From: Ligustrum vulgare
Taxonomy: Eukaryota; Streptophyta; Magnoliopsida; Lamiales; Oleaceae
NCBI GenBank assembly: GCA_963555705.1
Contig: OY743171.1
Coordinates: 21,389,352-21,453,351 of the forward strand
Direction: 5' to 3'
DNA: 64,000 bases
A program made the translations under genes and the position numbers. Shown here in pieces: positions 44,701 to 56,000 of this stretch (its first letter is position 1; the number at the start of each line of letters is the position of its first letter). The notes beneath the pieces were generated by a model, which worked only from the letters and a program-made list of their open reading frames with translations, was not told the origin of the DNA and did not search any database.

Positions 44701-45757
44701 TTTGAATCTTACATGAAGGTATTAGGCTTCGAGAAAAGTAATTATGATTCATGCTTGTTTAATGATGGACATGGAGGACCTGATTCTGTTTATCTGCTGT
44801 TATATGTGGATGATAAGCTTTTAGCTTGTCATGATATGAATAAAATAAACTCATTTAAACATAAATTAAATTCTGAATTTGAAATGAAGGATCTTGGCCC
44901 TGCCAAGAGAATTTTGGGTATGAACATAAAAAGGGATAGGACTAATAGTACTTTGATTTTAAATCAATCTGCCTACATTTCTAAAGTGCTTGAAAAATTT
45001 TCTATGATGCATGCTAAATCTTGTTCATTACCTTTGTCAAATCATTTGAAACTTTCATCTGATCAATCTCCTAAAACAGATGAAGAAATCATTAGGATGA
45101 ATAGAGTACCTTATGCTAATGTGATTGGTTCTGTTATGTTTTTTATGGTATGCACTAGACCCGATTTAGCATATTCTGTGAGTACTCTTAGCAGGTTTAT
45201 GTCCAGTCCCGGTGAACTTCATTGGGAAGCATTAAAAGGTATGCTTAGATACCTAAAAGGTACTGAAACTCTTGGTTTGTATTATTCCAGATGCAAAGAA
45301 GGTATAATCTTAAAAGGGTATTGTGACTCTGATTTTGCGGGTGGTTTAGATAAAAGAAGAAGTACGTCATCATATGTTTTTACTTTATGTAATTCGTGCA
45401 TTAGTTGGAAATCCCAGTTGCAAAGGGTAGTTGCACTATTATCCACTGAGGCTGAATATATTGTTGCATGTGAAGCATTAAAGGAGGGGTTTATTGCATG
45501 AATTGAACTTTGTTGATAATAATGTACTTCTATTTTCTGATAATCAGAGTGCCATTCATCTTAGTAAGAATCCCATGTTTCATGATAGGAATAAGCATGT
45601 AGATATTAAATATCATTTCATAAGGGACATGGTTGAAAATGGAATGGTTAAAATTGAAAAGATACCAACACTTTTAAATCCTTCGGATATGGGAACAAAG
45701 GTGTTACCCATTAATAGATTTAAGGATTGCATGAAAATGCTGAACATTGATTCTTAA
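41766..45757 (+). pseudogene. Copia gag-pol polyprotein, broken
   Basis: It starts at ATG 41766 (MSHTKFEIEV). A frame change occurs near 41830, followed by a TAA at 42016-42018. A long frame runs from 42070 to 44436. It includes zinc knuckle CYYCEKPGHYIKDC, protease WVLDSGCTYHV, pre-integrase LGHIGDKYLKSL, and integrase core residues in LHPDLWGP, KTDNGLEF and QNGTTERMNRT. RT continues across a TAA at 44434-44436 into 44503-45501 (LLDVKTAFLYGELDE, LLYVDDKLLA). RNase H reads YCDSDFAGGLDKRRS and STEAEYIVACEALKEG. Another frame change near 45490 precedes SDNQSAIHLSKNP. The RT box is YVDDKL instead of the usual YVDDML. The N-terminal sequence resembles the Tork lineage, with moderate certainty. 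Confidence 0.93.
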
Positions 45758-45886
45758 GAATCAATATTCGGTCCTTGTTTAATTTTTGAAAAACTAATAC
45801 TTTGTTTTTTTTTCTTCAGGTATTTATGAGCAAGATGATATTGAATTGGTTGCTCAAATCCACTAATGGTGCACTCAAGTTCGTAG

Positions 45887-46617
45887 CAAGGTGGAGAATG
45901 AAGAATTGCTACCCTCGACTTAATAAGCCAAACACGTTTTATTTCTTTATTTGGGCTAAAATGGGTAAAGCCCAAATCATGGGCTGCTGACTTGGTCATT
46001 ATAAAGACTTCCCAGGCTGGTTTCAATATATACAACTCAGCAGAAAAATAGAAGCACAGACAGACAGAACACAGGCGATAGAAAAGATATACACAAAACG
46101 CATGCAGCTTCTTCCTCTCTCTCTCTTTTGATCGGGCGATTTTCTTGGGCTCGTGAGGTGAGTGATTGATTTCTTGGTGAGATCAAAGTTGGCTCAGATG
46201 CCATTCTTCCAGTTTTGAGAGGGAAAAAGTAGGGCTACGGGTCGAACAATTTCTCTTAGTGAGATCAATCATTTACTCTTCCTTTAATCTTCACTTGGTG
46301 ATTAGATTGATTACAAGAGGTGTAATCTTGTAGTAAAGGAGAGTTTATTCTTGGTGATTTTGGATTTTGTTCAACAATGTGTATAGTCTCGTTTTTGGGG
46401 TTATTTTGAGTTTTCTTGGTGAATGGTTGTAAATTGCTTTGAACATTGCTTTGTGCCTAGTGGATTTGAGCGTGAATCCAAATTTAGTGGATTGCTCAAC
46501 GGGGGAGTAGGAAATTCTTTGAATTACCGAACCTCCAGGGTCTTTGGACCGAAAATTCTTTGTGTTCTTGCGTTACTTTCATTTTATTTTTCGTTATTGT
46601 TCATTTTCGTTACAACA
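45887..46617 (+). repeat. Polypurine tract and 3' LTR of the copia element
   Basis: AAGGTGGAGAA (about 45888-45898) directly precedes the LTR start (TGAAGAATTG at 45899). The LTR is 719 bp and ends at 46617, followed by the CATAC duplication and the continuation of NPF exon 2. Confidence 0.95.
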
Positions 46618-47694
46618 CATACTATGAAATGAGCTCCAATTTGTTTCTTTATTTCACAAATCAACTCAATCAACGCAGTGTAACTACTTCGAAAAATTTG
46701 TCAAATTGGTCGGCTACTTGCTATGTTACGCCATTACTTGGAGTATTTCTTGCTGATGCATATTTTGGAAGATATTGGACAATTGCAAGCTTTTCGACCA
46801 TCTATGTTATCGTAAGTTCTGTTTTGAACTTATCGAATTCGGAAGAATTTTGAATTGTTTCTATAAAGAACCGCGAAGTTATTGAAAATCGGACTTAGTT
46901 TGATGTTGTTATGGTATATTTTGATCACCTCGTCTAAAAGCATAACTATTTAATGATTTATGAATTCTATCGACAGGGAATGACATTATTGACATTATCA
47001 GCAACAGTCCGTGGCCTGAGGCCAACCTGTTTAAAGAAAGATGTCTGTACTGCGACACATGCTCAAACATCAGTATGTTATCTTGCACTCAATCTGATAG
47101 CACTCGGAGCTGGTGGGGTTAAGCCATGTGTCTCATCGTACGGTGCAGATCAATTTGATGACAATGATGAGGCTGAAAAGAAACAGATAAGTTCTTTCTT
47201 CTATTGGTTCTATTTTTCAATCAATATTGGTGCACTTATTGCCTCTTCTGTGATTTTTTTGATACAAGTTAACATTGGTTGGGGGTGGGGATTTGGTATT
47301 CCTGCTGTGGCTATGGCAATAGCTATGGCCTTTTTCTTTTCGGGTACTCGACTTTTCCGGTACCAGAAACCAGGTGGCAGCCCTCTTACGCGTCTCTACA
47401 AGGTGGTGGTAGCAACACTGAGAAAAACCAAAGTTTTGGTACCTGAGGACAAGTCTCTTCTATACGAGACATCAAATGCTCAATCCGCGATAGTAGGCAG
47501 CCACAAGCTCGATCACAAGGACGGACTTCGGTATGTGCCCTACTTTTCTATGAAAGTCTAGATCTACTATCTCAAAATAGTGATCCCTTAGTTGTCCATC
47601 AAATTAAAATTTTATACGTATACATGTTTAAATCTACACAAACAGTTACATTCAAAAATGTCAATGTATACAATTTTAATTGGGTTGACAGTTA

Positions 47695-49339
47695 AAAGCA
47701 TCTCTAATGGTTTATGTCTAAGCCTAGGCCTAGAACCCGAATTTGGAGCACCGATTCAGGTAGGGTTGGGTTGGTTTATTCTCCAATATAATTGCTCATT
47801 TCATACTAATAATCAATTCGTTCCCAAGAATAATTAAGATTCTTCCCAATAACACCATAATATTTGGTTTACTCATCTTTCAAAATATAACTTGACATTT
47901 CCCAATGTATGCATCAAGTCATCACATAACTTCATGTATACCTTGATATCCCAGTAGTTGTATACATCATCTTGTTTTTGAAATTGTGAAACAAGGAGAG
48001 CATTTCAATGTAACTATATCCATTACAAAAATGATTATACTTCGAAGAAGCCAAAAATATCTCAAGAGTCATTATCCCTTTTTATCATTTACTAAATCTT
48101 GCTTGCGGTGTAAATGAACTTGCAAGTCTAACCTCAATCCCCTTAGTGAGTGCTTACCATACCATGCTCTTAACTCAAAATGATAGAATTCTAGGCAGAG
48201 TCTCCCTTGTAATTTGGACTTATCCAACCCGTAGGTATACTTCATAACCAACAATAACAATATGTAGTTACACTCCACATCTGACGAAAATTATTTAAAT
48301 ATTGACAATAATTCAAACAAACTCAATACCGCCAAAATATCCTAGAAAATCAATTCATAATTCCTCAACACAACAATTTCAAATCATAGTTTCCAATATC
48401 ACAATATCACTTCCTTCAATACATTAATTGGCTCAAATGCCAACTCATTTTTCATACATATAAATATATACCACAAATCATAGTCCCAAAATTTCTTAAT
48501 TACAAGACCAAACAACATAATAAATTTCTCTCAAAATAGAGGAATAATCCACTTACTCAAACACAATATCAAGTCCTTAATTCCCAATAATTAAGAACCA
48601 AATCTTTAAATCTCTAATTTCATAATTCTTCTCATAAAAGTCTCAATAAGATCATATTACTTATATTCTCAACATCTCATCACAACTTCATAAAACTAGT
48701 TTTCCATTTCTCGTTGATTTACTGAAAACGTTAACAACAAGTGACAAATGAATTTTCGCAACAGTTGCTCTAAAATTACTAGCCATGGCCTCATAACACG
48801 TGGCACAGTAGTCGATATTGTGGTCATGTATCTTTACATGAGGTGTTGGTCCAAACGATATATATTCCGAAAATATTGTCTAATCTTTTCTGTTAACCCC
48901 TCGTAAATGGTGCCATGTCTAAGATCAATTATGCAAAGTCCAGCTAGGGTTCATCATTTCTAAGTTCGAGGACAAAAATCATTATAAAATCATTCTTAAA
49001 TCATTTTATTCTCATTATGCTCAACACTCGTTTTCTTTCTTTTCTTTTCTTTCTGATTTGGATACGATTTCTCGTTATGCTCCAAAACTCATTTCTTTCT
49101 TTCTTTCTTTCTTTCTTATTCGGATACAATCTCTTTCTCTTTCTCTTCATTCTTTCTCATAAATCATTAAAATAAGTATCCGAAATACTGAAATAACGTT
49201 AAACATCATAAACTTCTTTACCTCAGAGTTGATGAGACGAATGATGACAGTGGCAATCTTCATCAATAATAATTAAATAGTGTAAAATGTTTCTTGAAAT
49301 TTCCTTTTGAAAATTTGACAGTCTACAAAACGCAGACTG
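47695..49339 (-). other. Left part of the intron 3 insertion complex; probably LTR-element interior, no coding domain
   Basis: NPF intron homology ends near 47694. The following 1.6 kb is AT-rich with no recognisable protein domain. A small minus-strand frame at 48072-48278 has no known features. If the minus-strand element with primer site at 49340 is genuine, the right part is its untranslated leader. CTTT-rich tracts (49025-49150) and the GTTCGAGGACAAAAATC stretch near 48963, reminiscent of gypsy sequence just before a 3' LTR, suggest a composite of several elements. Confidence 0.4.
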
Positions 49340-49351
49340 GCTCTGATACCA
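49340..49351 (-). promoter_or_regulatory. Primer binding site of a minus-strand LTR element
   Basis: GCTCTGATACCA on the + strand is the complement of TGGTATCAGAGC (initiator-Met tRNA). It lies three bases outside the LTR starting at 49355, so the retroelement reads leftward. Confidence 0.85.
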
Positions 49352-49354
49352 AGC

Positions 49355-52074
49355 TGTAGCGGCCCGAGTTCTAAATACCTGGTTCACCACGTCATCGTCT
49401 GATCTAACTTTTAAAATAATATTTTAGCGGAAGAAATAACTGAAATTCATTTTTGGAAACATTAAATAAATTGTAATGGTTGATAAAATCTAAAACCTTT
49501 ATGAAATAATTCGAAATAATAAATCGAGCCATTAATATTGTAAAACAATTGACAATATCATAATTTCTCAAATAATTGAAATTCTCAAAATTATCCAATG
49601 TTTGGAAATACGGATCATTAAAATAAGATTTTCAACCATTTAGCGACTATTGCCACAATCATCCATCGCTTGCCACCCTCTCCGAAATCTGCAAATGTTG
49701 TTAAAAATAGGCATGAGCATTTCATAAAAATACTCAGTAGACTCATCGTCAATTAATTAATCTACAATATAATTGAACACGTAAATACAGGCTCTTTAAA
49801 AATCATAGGGTGTGGGTTGCTCTTCTCGTGCATTAAAGCACATGGCTTCTTCTTGAAAAATCACAGGCTCTTTAGAAATCATAGGGTGTGGGTTGCTCTT
49901 CTCGTGCATTAAAGCACATTACTTCTCTTTGAAAATCATAGGCTCTTTAAAATCATAGGGTATGGGTTGCTCTTTCTTTTCGTACACATAAGGCACATAA
50001 GTTATGCATAACATCATCATTTATCTTGCAACACATTCTCTACTTTCTTTCTCATGCATAAAAGCATATAAGTTATGACAAGCATAACAACATAATTATT
50101 TCCGAATAAATACATTCTCGTCTCTTTTCATAAAAATGACTTTCACATAAGTCACATAACATACACATTCACATGCAATCATAATTTAAATCAATTAATA
50201 AGGGCGAGACTACTTAAACTTAACGAGTGTGGTTGAGCGATAATAACTTCAATCTTTCAAATCTCCGTACGCCTCGTCTAGCTAATTAGAAAAAATAAGT
50301 TAAATTAGTCTCTTGAAATTTATAGTTTAAAAATGATAAATTACAATTTGGGGACTGAAATTGATGATTTGAAAGTTGAGGGACTAAAATGAATACTTTT
50401 AAACTTGGGGACTAAAATGGAGTTTTTCGAAACTTCAGGACTCGAATAAAATGCTATTAAAATATTCAGGCTGAAAATGACAGATTTTTTTAAATTAAAG
50501 GATAGATTTTTAAAATATTTGCGCTCATGGGCCGAAATGAAACATTTGGAACTTCGATGACTAAAATGTAAATTTTCAAAACTTGGGTTGAAGCTCAAAA
50601 CGAATATTAAACTATAGGGTTTGAAATAATTGAATTTAAAAATAAAAGGGCTGATTAAAATTATTTAAAAACTAAAAGGATTGAAATGATTAGTTTTAAA
50701 ACCGAAATGACTAAAATACATAACTTTAAAACTTGGAGGACTAAGGTGTAATTTCCAGAAATAAAAAATATTAAAAACAATATTATCACATTTCTCTTTC
50801 ATCATTTTCGCAAGGCATAGGATTGGAGAGAGAGAGAGAGGTGTGACTGCGCGCAAGTCCGGCCCTTCAGCTGGCAGTTTCGTCGGCGCAGGGTGCGGTG
50901 AGCTGCGGACAACAAAGGGGTTCCATTTTTGAGAGGTTTGGTACGAGTTTAGGTGCGAAACCGAGGCAAAAATGAGGCTTAAGGTGGGGCGATTTCCGGC
51001 GAAAAATCGGTGAATATGGGTCGGCGGTCAAGGTAAGGTTCTAGACTTCTTCTATTTCTTGGTTTGGGGTTGGATTTTGGCTTATTGATGGGGATTGGAG
51101 AGGGCAGTGGAGGCGTGTGGTTGGTGGTGGGTTCGAAATGGGTGGTGATTGTGGAGGTGAGTTGGAGGTTGGCGGAGCTGAAGGTCGTTTGTAGTTGAGT
51201 TGTGTGAAGATTGATTTTGGTATTGAGTGTTCGATTGGCTGTGGTGGTCTCTTGGAGGTGGCGGTTGGCAGTGTGGTTCGTTGGTGGTTGGTGGTCGAAA
51301 ATGGTGGTTAGGTTAGTTTGATAGAAATGGGCAGGTTCGATTGTGGTGATGATGATGATGATTCAACTGGGGTATTGAGGAGACTGTGGTGGTGTTGGTT
51401 GAGGCGGTGATGGTGGTTTGATAATGGTGGCTGGCCGATTGCATTTGGTGGTGGCAGTGAAGTGGTTGTGGTGTGGTGTCTGCGTGTGGTGGCTGCAAGG
51501 TTGTGTGAGTGGTGGTGGTGCCTGCGTGTGGTTACCTGGTTGCAGGAGGTGGCTGGAAATTTGCTGGTACTCCAACTTGCTGTGAATGGGGATGCTGGAA
51601 TGGAGTTGAAGAAGCCTCCAATGTCGTGAGAGAGAGGGAGAGCTGAAATTGGAGAGAGGTTGGTGAAAAATGGTGCTGAGGAAGAAGTTGGTGGAGTATG
51701 TGTTGAGGTTTGGTGATGTAGAGCTAGGGTATGGGATTGATGTGATGGATGGGGGTTGGTGGTGTGAAAACCTAGACAAGCGTTGCACGTAGTTCGAGGA
51801 AAATTCGCACGCGAAATCAACTGGGTCAGAAGAATGAAACTGATAAAATGAGATTGATGAAATTTGGAATTTAAAATGATTTTGAAAATAATAATTTAAA
51901 TAATAAAATTTTGAAAATTCGAAATTTAATTAAAATCGAATTGACTTTACATTTCTCGACTTGGCTAGACGAATACGTCGCGACGTTAACTTAAAAAAAA
52001 TGGGTGAGATCGCAGCGGCACGTTTTCATAATTTAAAATAATTATTCAATACGTAAAATTTCTTGGTCGCTACA
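49355..52074 (-). mobile_element. Large gypsy-type LTR (2.7 kb), single copy with primer site
   Basis: The ends form an inverted pair TGTAGCGGCC...GGTCGCTACA. Placement next to the primer site makes this the 5' LTR of a minus-strand element; no second LTR or pol is found, so the element is truncated. Internally there are 75-76-bp tandem repeats (49789-50015), a zone of 'ggactaaaatg'-type words (50340-50750), a GAGAGAGAG tract near 50830, and about 900 bp of GTGG-rich sequence. The long open frames at 51308-51820 are low-complexity. A shorter diverged relative lies at 2200-3832. Length and organisation resemble Tekay/Del-type gypsy LTRs, which is tentative. Confidence 0.7.
49789..50015. repeat. 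75-76-bp tandem repeat inside the large LTR
   Basis: Three copies begin AGGCTCTTTA at 49789, 49865 and 49940, each followed by AATCATAGGGTGTGGGTTGC and a GCATTAAAGCACAT-type segment. The first two are near-identical and the third diverges toward its end. Confidence 0.9.
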
Positions 52075-53070
52075 AAAACCCTACCAGACCTAGTACCATA
52101 ACCCAGGCCCATTTTTGCACAGCCCAATACAGGTAGTAAGCCTGTATAAACCCATTATAGTGAAGCCACCGAGGGAACCTGATCGGACCCAATTAAACTA
52201 AGCTCCATCAACTCTTGATCAGTCAAAATTAATTTATTAATCACGTTCTATTCCACTAAAAGAATGAGATTGCACTCTTAGTAAAATTGAAATTACTGAA
52301 ACAATTAATCAATAATTATATCCTCTCACTTATCGTTCTTACATGTTACCCTCATCGATCAACTCGAATATTCGGAGCAAGTTACAATGACCAAAATGCG
52401 CTTCTCTGAATATTCATAAATTCTCAACTTTCATCTTCTATCTGACGGTTCAATGTGATCACATCACATCATAGAATTCAACAGTCACTGTCGAATTACT
52501 GAGCTCAGATTCAACTGTTCACTAGAAGAACCAGTGAGATTATGATCATACCTAAAAGGTGACGGATTCCATAATACGAATATATGTTCCTCGTTAGTTC
52601 ACTTTAATTCCCAAAGTACCGAGATATTGATCAGCAATTGATCTCACCCATTGATACCTCAAAGAACTTCAAGTTAGTAATCGAAGTCCATTATCCGATT
52701 AGGATTAATGTCCCACGTACAATAGTTAAGTGAAATTAAACTTGTATGGTCAATGTCACAAATTAATTTCACGTGGTCCCATCCAATACTTTCCAAACGT
52801 ACTTTCAATTTTATTACCAAAGTCAAAGATAAACTTTAATAAAATCGAGACGATCTTATCAAAATAAATTGTCCATATTTATTTACTGATCGTGAACATT
52901 AATTTTAGATCGAATTACAAATTGAATATTTCTATATTTAACAACTTAAACACTCAATCTGTAATATTAAATCGACCCATGGACAAACAAAAATTTATAT
53001 TAATACAATCAATAAACATTTTATTTCGAATGTCGTGAATTATACTCTATGGGCATATATAATTCCAACA
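52075..53070 (-). repeat. Truncated 3' LTR of a minus-strand copia element
   Basis: Collinear with 59158-60174 (shared CCCTACCAG-CCTAGTACCATAACC to ATATAATTCCAACA) at high identity. The first ~395 bp of the LTR is missing where it abuts the gypsy LTR at 52074. The missing part was not found to the left. Confidence 0.9.
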
Positions 53071-56000
53071 ATCTCCCACTTGCCCTTAGAGTATACATGA
53101 AACATCGAATCATCCATCTTGTCAACATCATCATTACACTAATGATTATGTTCTCAACCAAGATAGTAACTCCTTTCGATGTAAGTCACGGTTGTATAAC
53201 AAACAATCCAAGATTGTGTTATACCCAACCAATTAACCACATTATCTCCCAACTATATTCCAATTTTGACGACTCTCAAGAGTCCTAGTCAAATCAGATC
53301 TTAATTAGTTTTAATCCATCAGATCACAAACTGAATCGATAAGCAAATATTTACTCGTTTTCCGAAAACGCTTCAGTATATGCTTTACCTCTATTCAATG
53401 ATCTGATCCTGGATCAAACTATTAATCACCAACAATATCCCTAGCATAAGATATGACCTATCTAGCGCAAAGTAAGGCTTCCTATAGCCGGAGCATAAGG
53501 AACCTTCTCTATCTTACCATGAGTCTTATGAGAATACTCATAAGATAGATAAAGTCCACAAAGAACATTATTCCTTTCAAGACTTCAATATTGCAAATGT
53601 AGATAGTATCTTATTATTACATGAAACTTAAGACTATTCTATTCCATTTTTCTCCCACTCCAAAAAGTACCGATGTCTAGAGAAATAGACAGTCATTCAA
53701 GTCTAATTGCTAGTACCAACTACTATTTAATGAAAATACTCTCACACATAAGTAGAGTGTCATTCAAATAAATAGTCGCAAAAACTGTCTCATCTTTCTG
53801 TATACATGAGTATACTTAAGATATATCAAGATTTTGATCAAGAACATGTATCACAATGGTTCTATCAAATTCTATATTCCATATCTTGAACAATTACCCA
53901 AATCCAAAGTTGGAAACTTGTATGTCATGAATTTTACTTTCATGGTCTTTAATATGAACTCATCAGATTACACTTTGTAAATGATTTCCTCAAGATGCAT
54001 TCAAGAAACAACATCTTGACATCCATTTGTCGTACCTCATTTTCACAATGAACGACAATGCATAAAAGATCTAGGTAAACTTTTGCATGACTATTGGCGG
54101 AAGGGTTTCACAAACCCATAATCATAAGCCTTGCACTAAAGGTATCAACCTTTCCATCTATCATTCTTTTATCATCTTAAAAATCATCACACCCTATAGG
54201 TTTGACCCCATTGGGTGCGTCTACAAATATCCAAACTTGTTGGATTACTAGGAATCTAATTTCGAGTTCACATTCACCTTCCATGATTTCAAGTCTATAA
54301 CTTCTACCACTTCCCTAAATGAGGAGTTCTTCTCTTATTTCAGTAGAGACTGTCTAAAAAGACTCTCCGTAGAATAAGCGTCAAGAAGGTGGTCTTACAA
54401 CCCTCCCACTCCAATTAGTCGCTGGAAGTGTATTTCCATTATGTCCAAACAGAGTCCCTTCCTCTCCTCCCATTACTTGGTATATCCCTAATTGGGATCA
54501 ACCTCTTCACTGCCTCTTTATGAACATAAAGAAGAGACAGAACAGTGAGAACAACTTCGACTACAACCTTTGGTTTTCCCCTGTAGGAAGTTCCAAATCA
54601 TCAAGATTAATTCTATGTGAAAATCTGGAATCAAGTTGTTTGAACCACGTTCTAACATCTCATCCAATAGAATTTTACTTGTTGATTTGTATTCTTCTAT
54701 ATGCCTTATCCTCTAAGAAAGCTACATTTGTACTCAACAAATACTTTCTTGACTAGAGGATTATAGAAGAAATAATTTCTAGTTTCGTTGCATGCCTTAT
54801 AATCAAACCTTCATTGTTGCCTACATCTCGTCAATCCTTGCTTTCAACTAGTGTGCCAAAATTTCCCAAATCTGAATGTGGTGTAGACTGGGCTTGCACC
54901 CATGCCACAACTCTAGGGGTATTTCAGGAAACGAATCAATGGTACTAGGCTATGAAGGAACTTGACTATCTCCGGTATACATTCCCAAATGAAACTAGTA
55001 ACGAGGATAACTCATCATTGATTTGGTATTACCTTGTTCTCCTTTTCCGATAAATGGTTCCTAAACTCATATGAGAGATACACAAACCTCGATCAAATCG
55101 AAGTATCTCGATTCTCCTAATTACTTCTCAACTTCTGTTCAAAATTCTAGAAATTCTTCAACATTTCAGATCAATGAGATATTAAGTATAGAATCGAGAT
55201 CTGGAGTGATCATCAATAAAAGTGATGAATTACTCGTACTCTCTCGTATCTTGAGCACCAAAGAATCCACACATATCAAAGTGTATTAATCCCCAAACTC
55301 TTAAGTCCATTTAATGTATAAGGACTCTTGGTTATCTAATCCTCTAAACATGATTCAGAAAACAATATAGATTCCACCTCAGATCTTTTTGAGGTCCATC
55401 CCTTACTAGTAGTATTAGAATCGAGTTTTGGATAAGTGTGATCAAGCCTAAGATCTTAATCATTTTACCCTCTAAATAAAATTCAAAAGCCCACATAGAT
55501 TCCACCTCCAAAATACTTAGAGGCTATCTTTACTAGTCTTTCAATCTTATTTAGATAAATATGATTATCTTAAGATCTTATCAAAGAGTTCATTAATACA
55601 AGGAGTCATCTATCCCTTATCACTTGTAGTAATATTACACTTAGAACCATTTACAAGGCTTTGAGATTGTTAACCATTTGTCTCGCAATAATAAGAGCAT
55701 TATTTAACTTAATTCCAACTAATAACTGGAGATTAAGTGCTAAATAATTCCACTCAAATAATAAAGAGACAAAATAACAATCAAATTATTTCGTAAACAT
55801 AAAAGCCCAATGGCTCTTTCCATATTACCATGCCCGTGCTTATCCTTATAGTATACTCTATCTCATTGTGTCATTTGGTCACCTAGGACCATATTACAAC
55901 AACTTGCAATAGTGATTAGTTACTCTAGAATCTATAATCAAGATAGACTCAATTACTAACCATAACACAATAAATAGAGTCTTACTCCATTATTGAGTTT

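Larger units (their letters stand above)
40608..46617 (+). mobile_element. Ty1/copia retrotransposon inserted in exon 2 of the NPF paralogue
   Basis: A 6,010-bp element flanked by the 5-bp duplication CATAC (40603-40607 and 46618-46622); the empty site is visible in copy A near 7469. LTRs of 719 bp (40608-41326 and 45899-46617) begin TGAAGAA and end TTACAACA. Primer site and polypurine tract are present. Gag, protease, integrase, RT and RNase H occur in copia order. The LTRs differ at about 23 sites plus two 2-bp indels (about 3.2%). Confidence 0.97.

Noticed and set aside
49789..50015. Regularly spaced repeats that might suggest a CRISPR array
   Set aside because: Tandem 76-bp repeats without unique spacers, in a plant LTR; no cas genes.
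51308..51820. His/Thr/Pro-rich minus-strand open frames
   Set aside because: Low-complexity translation of the GTGG-rich part of an LTR.
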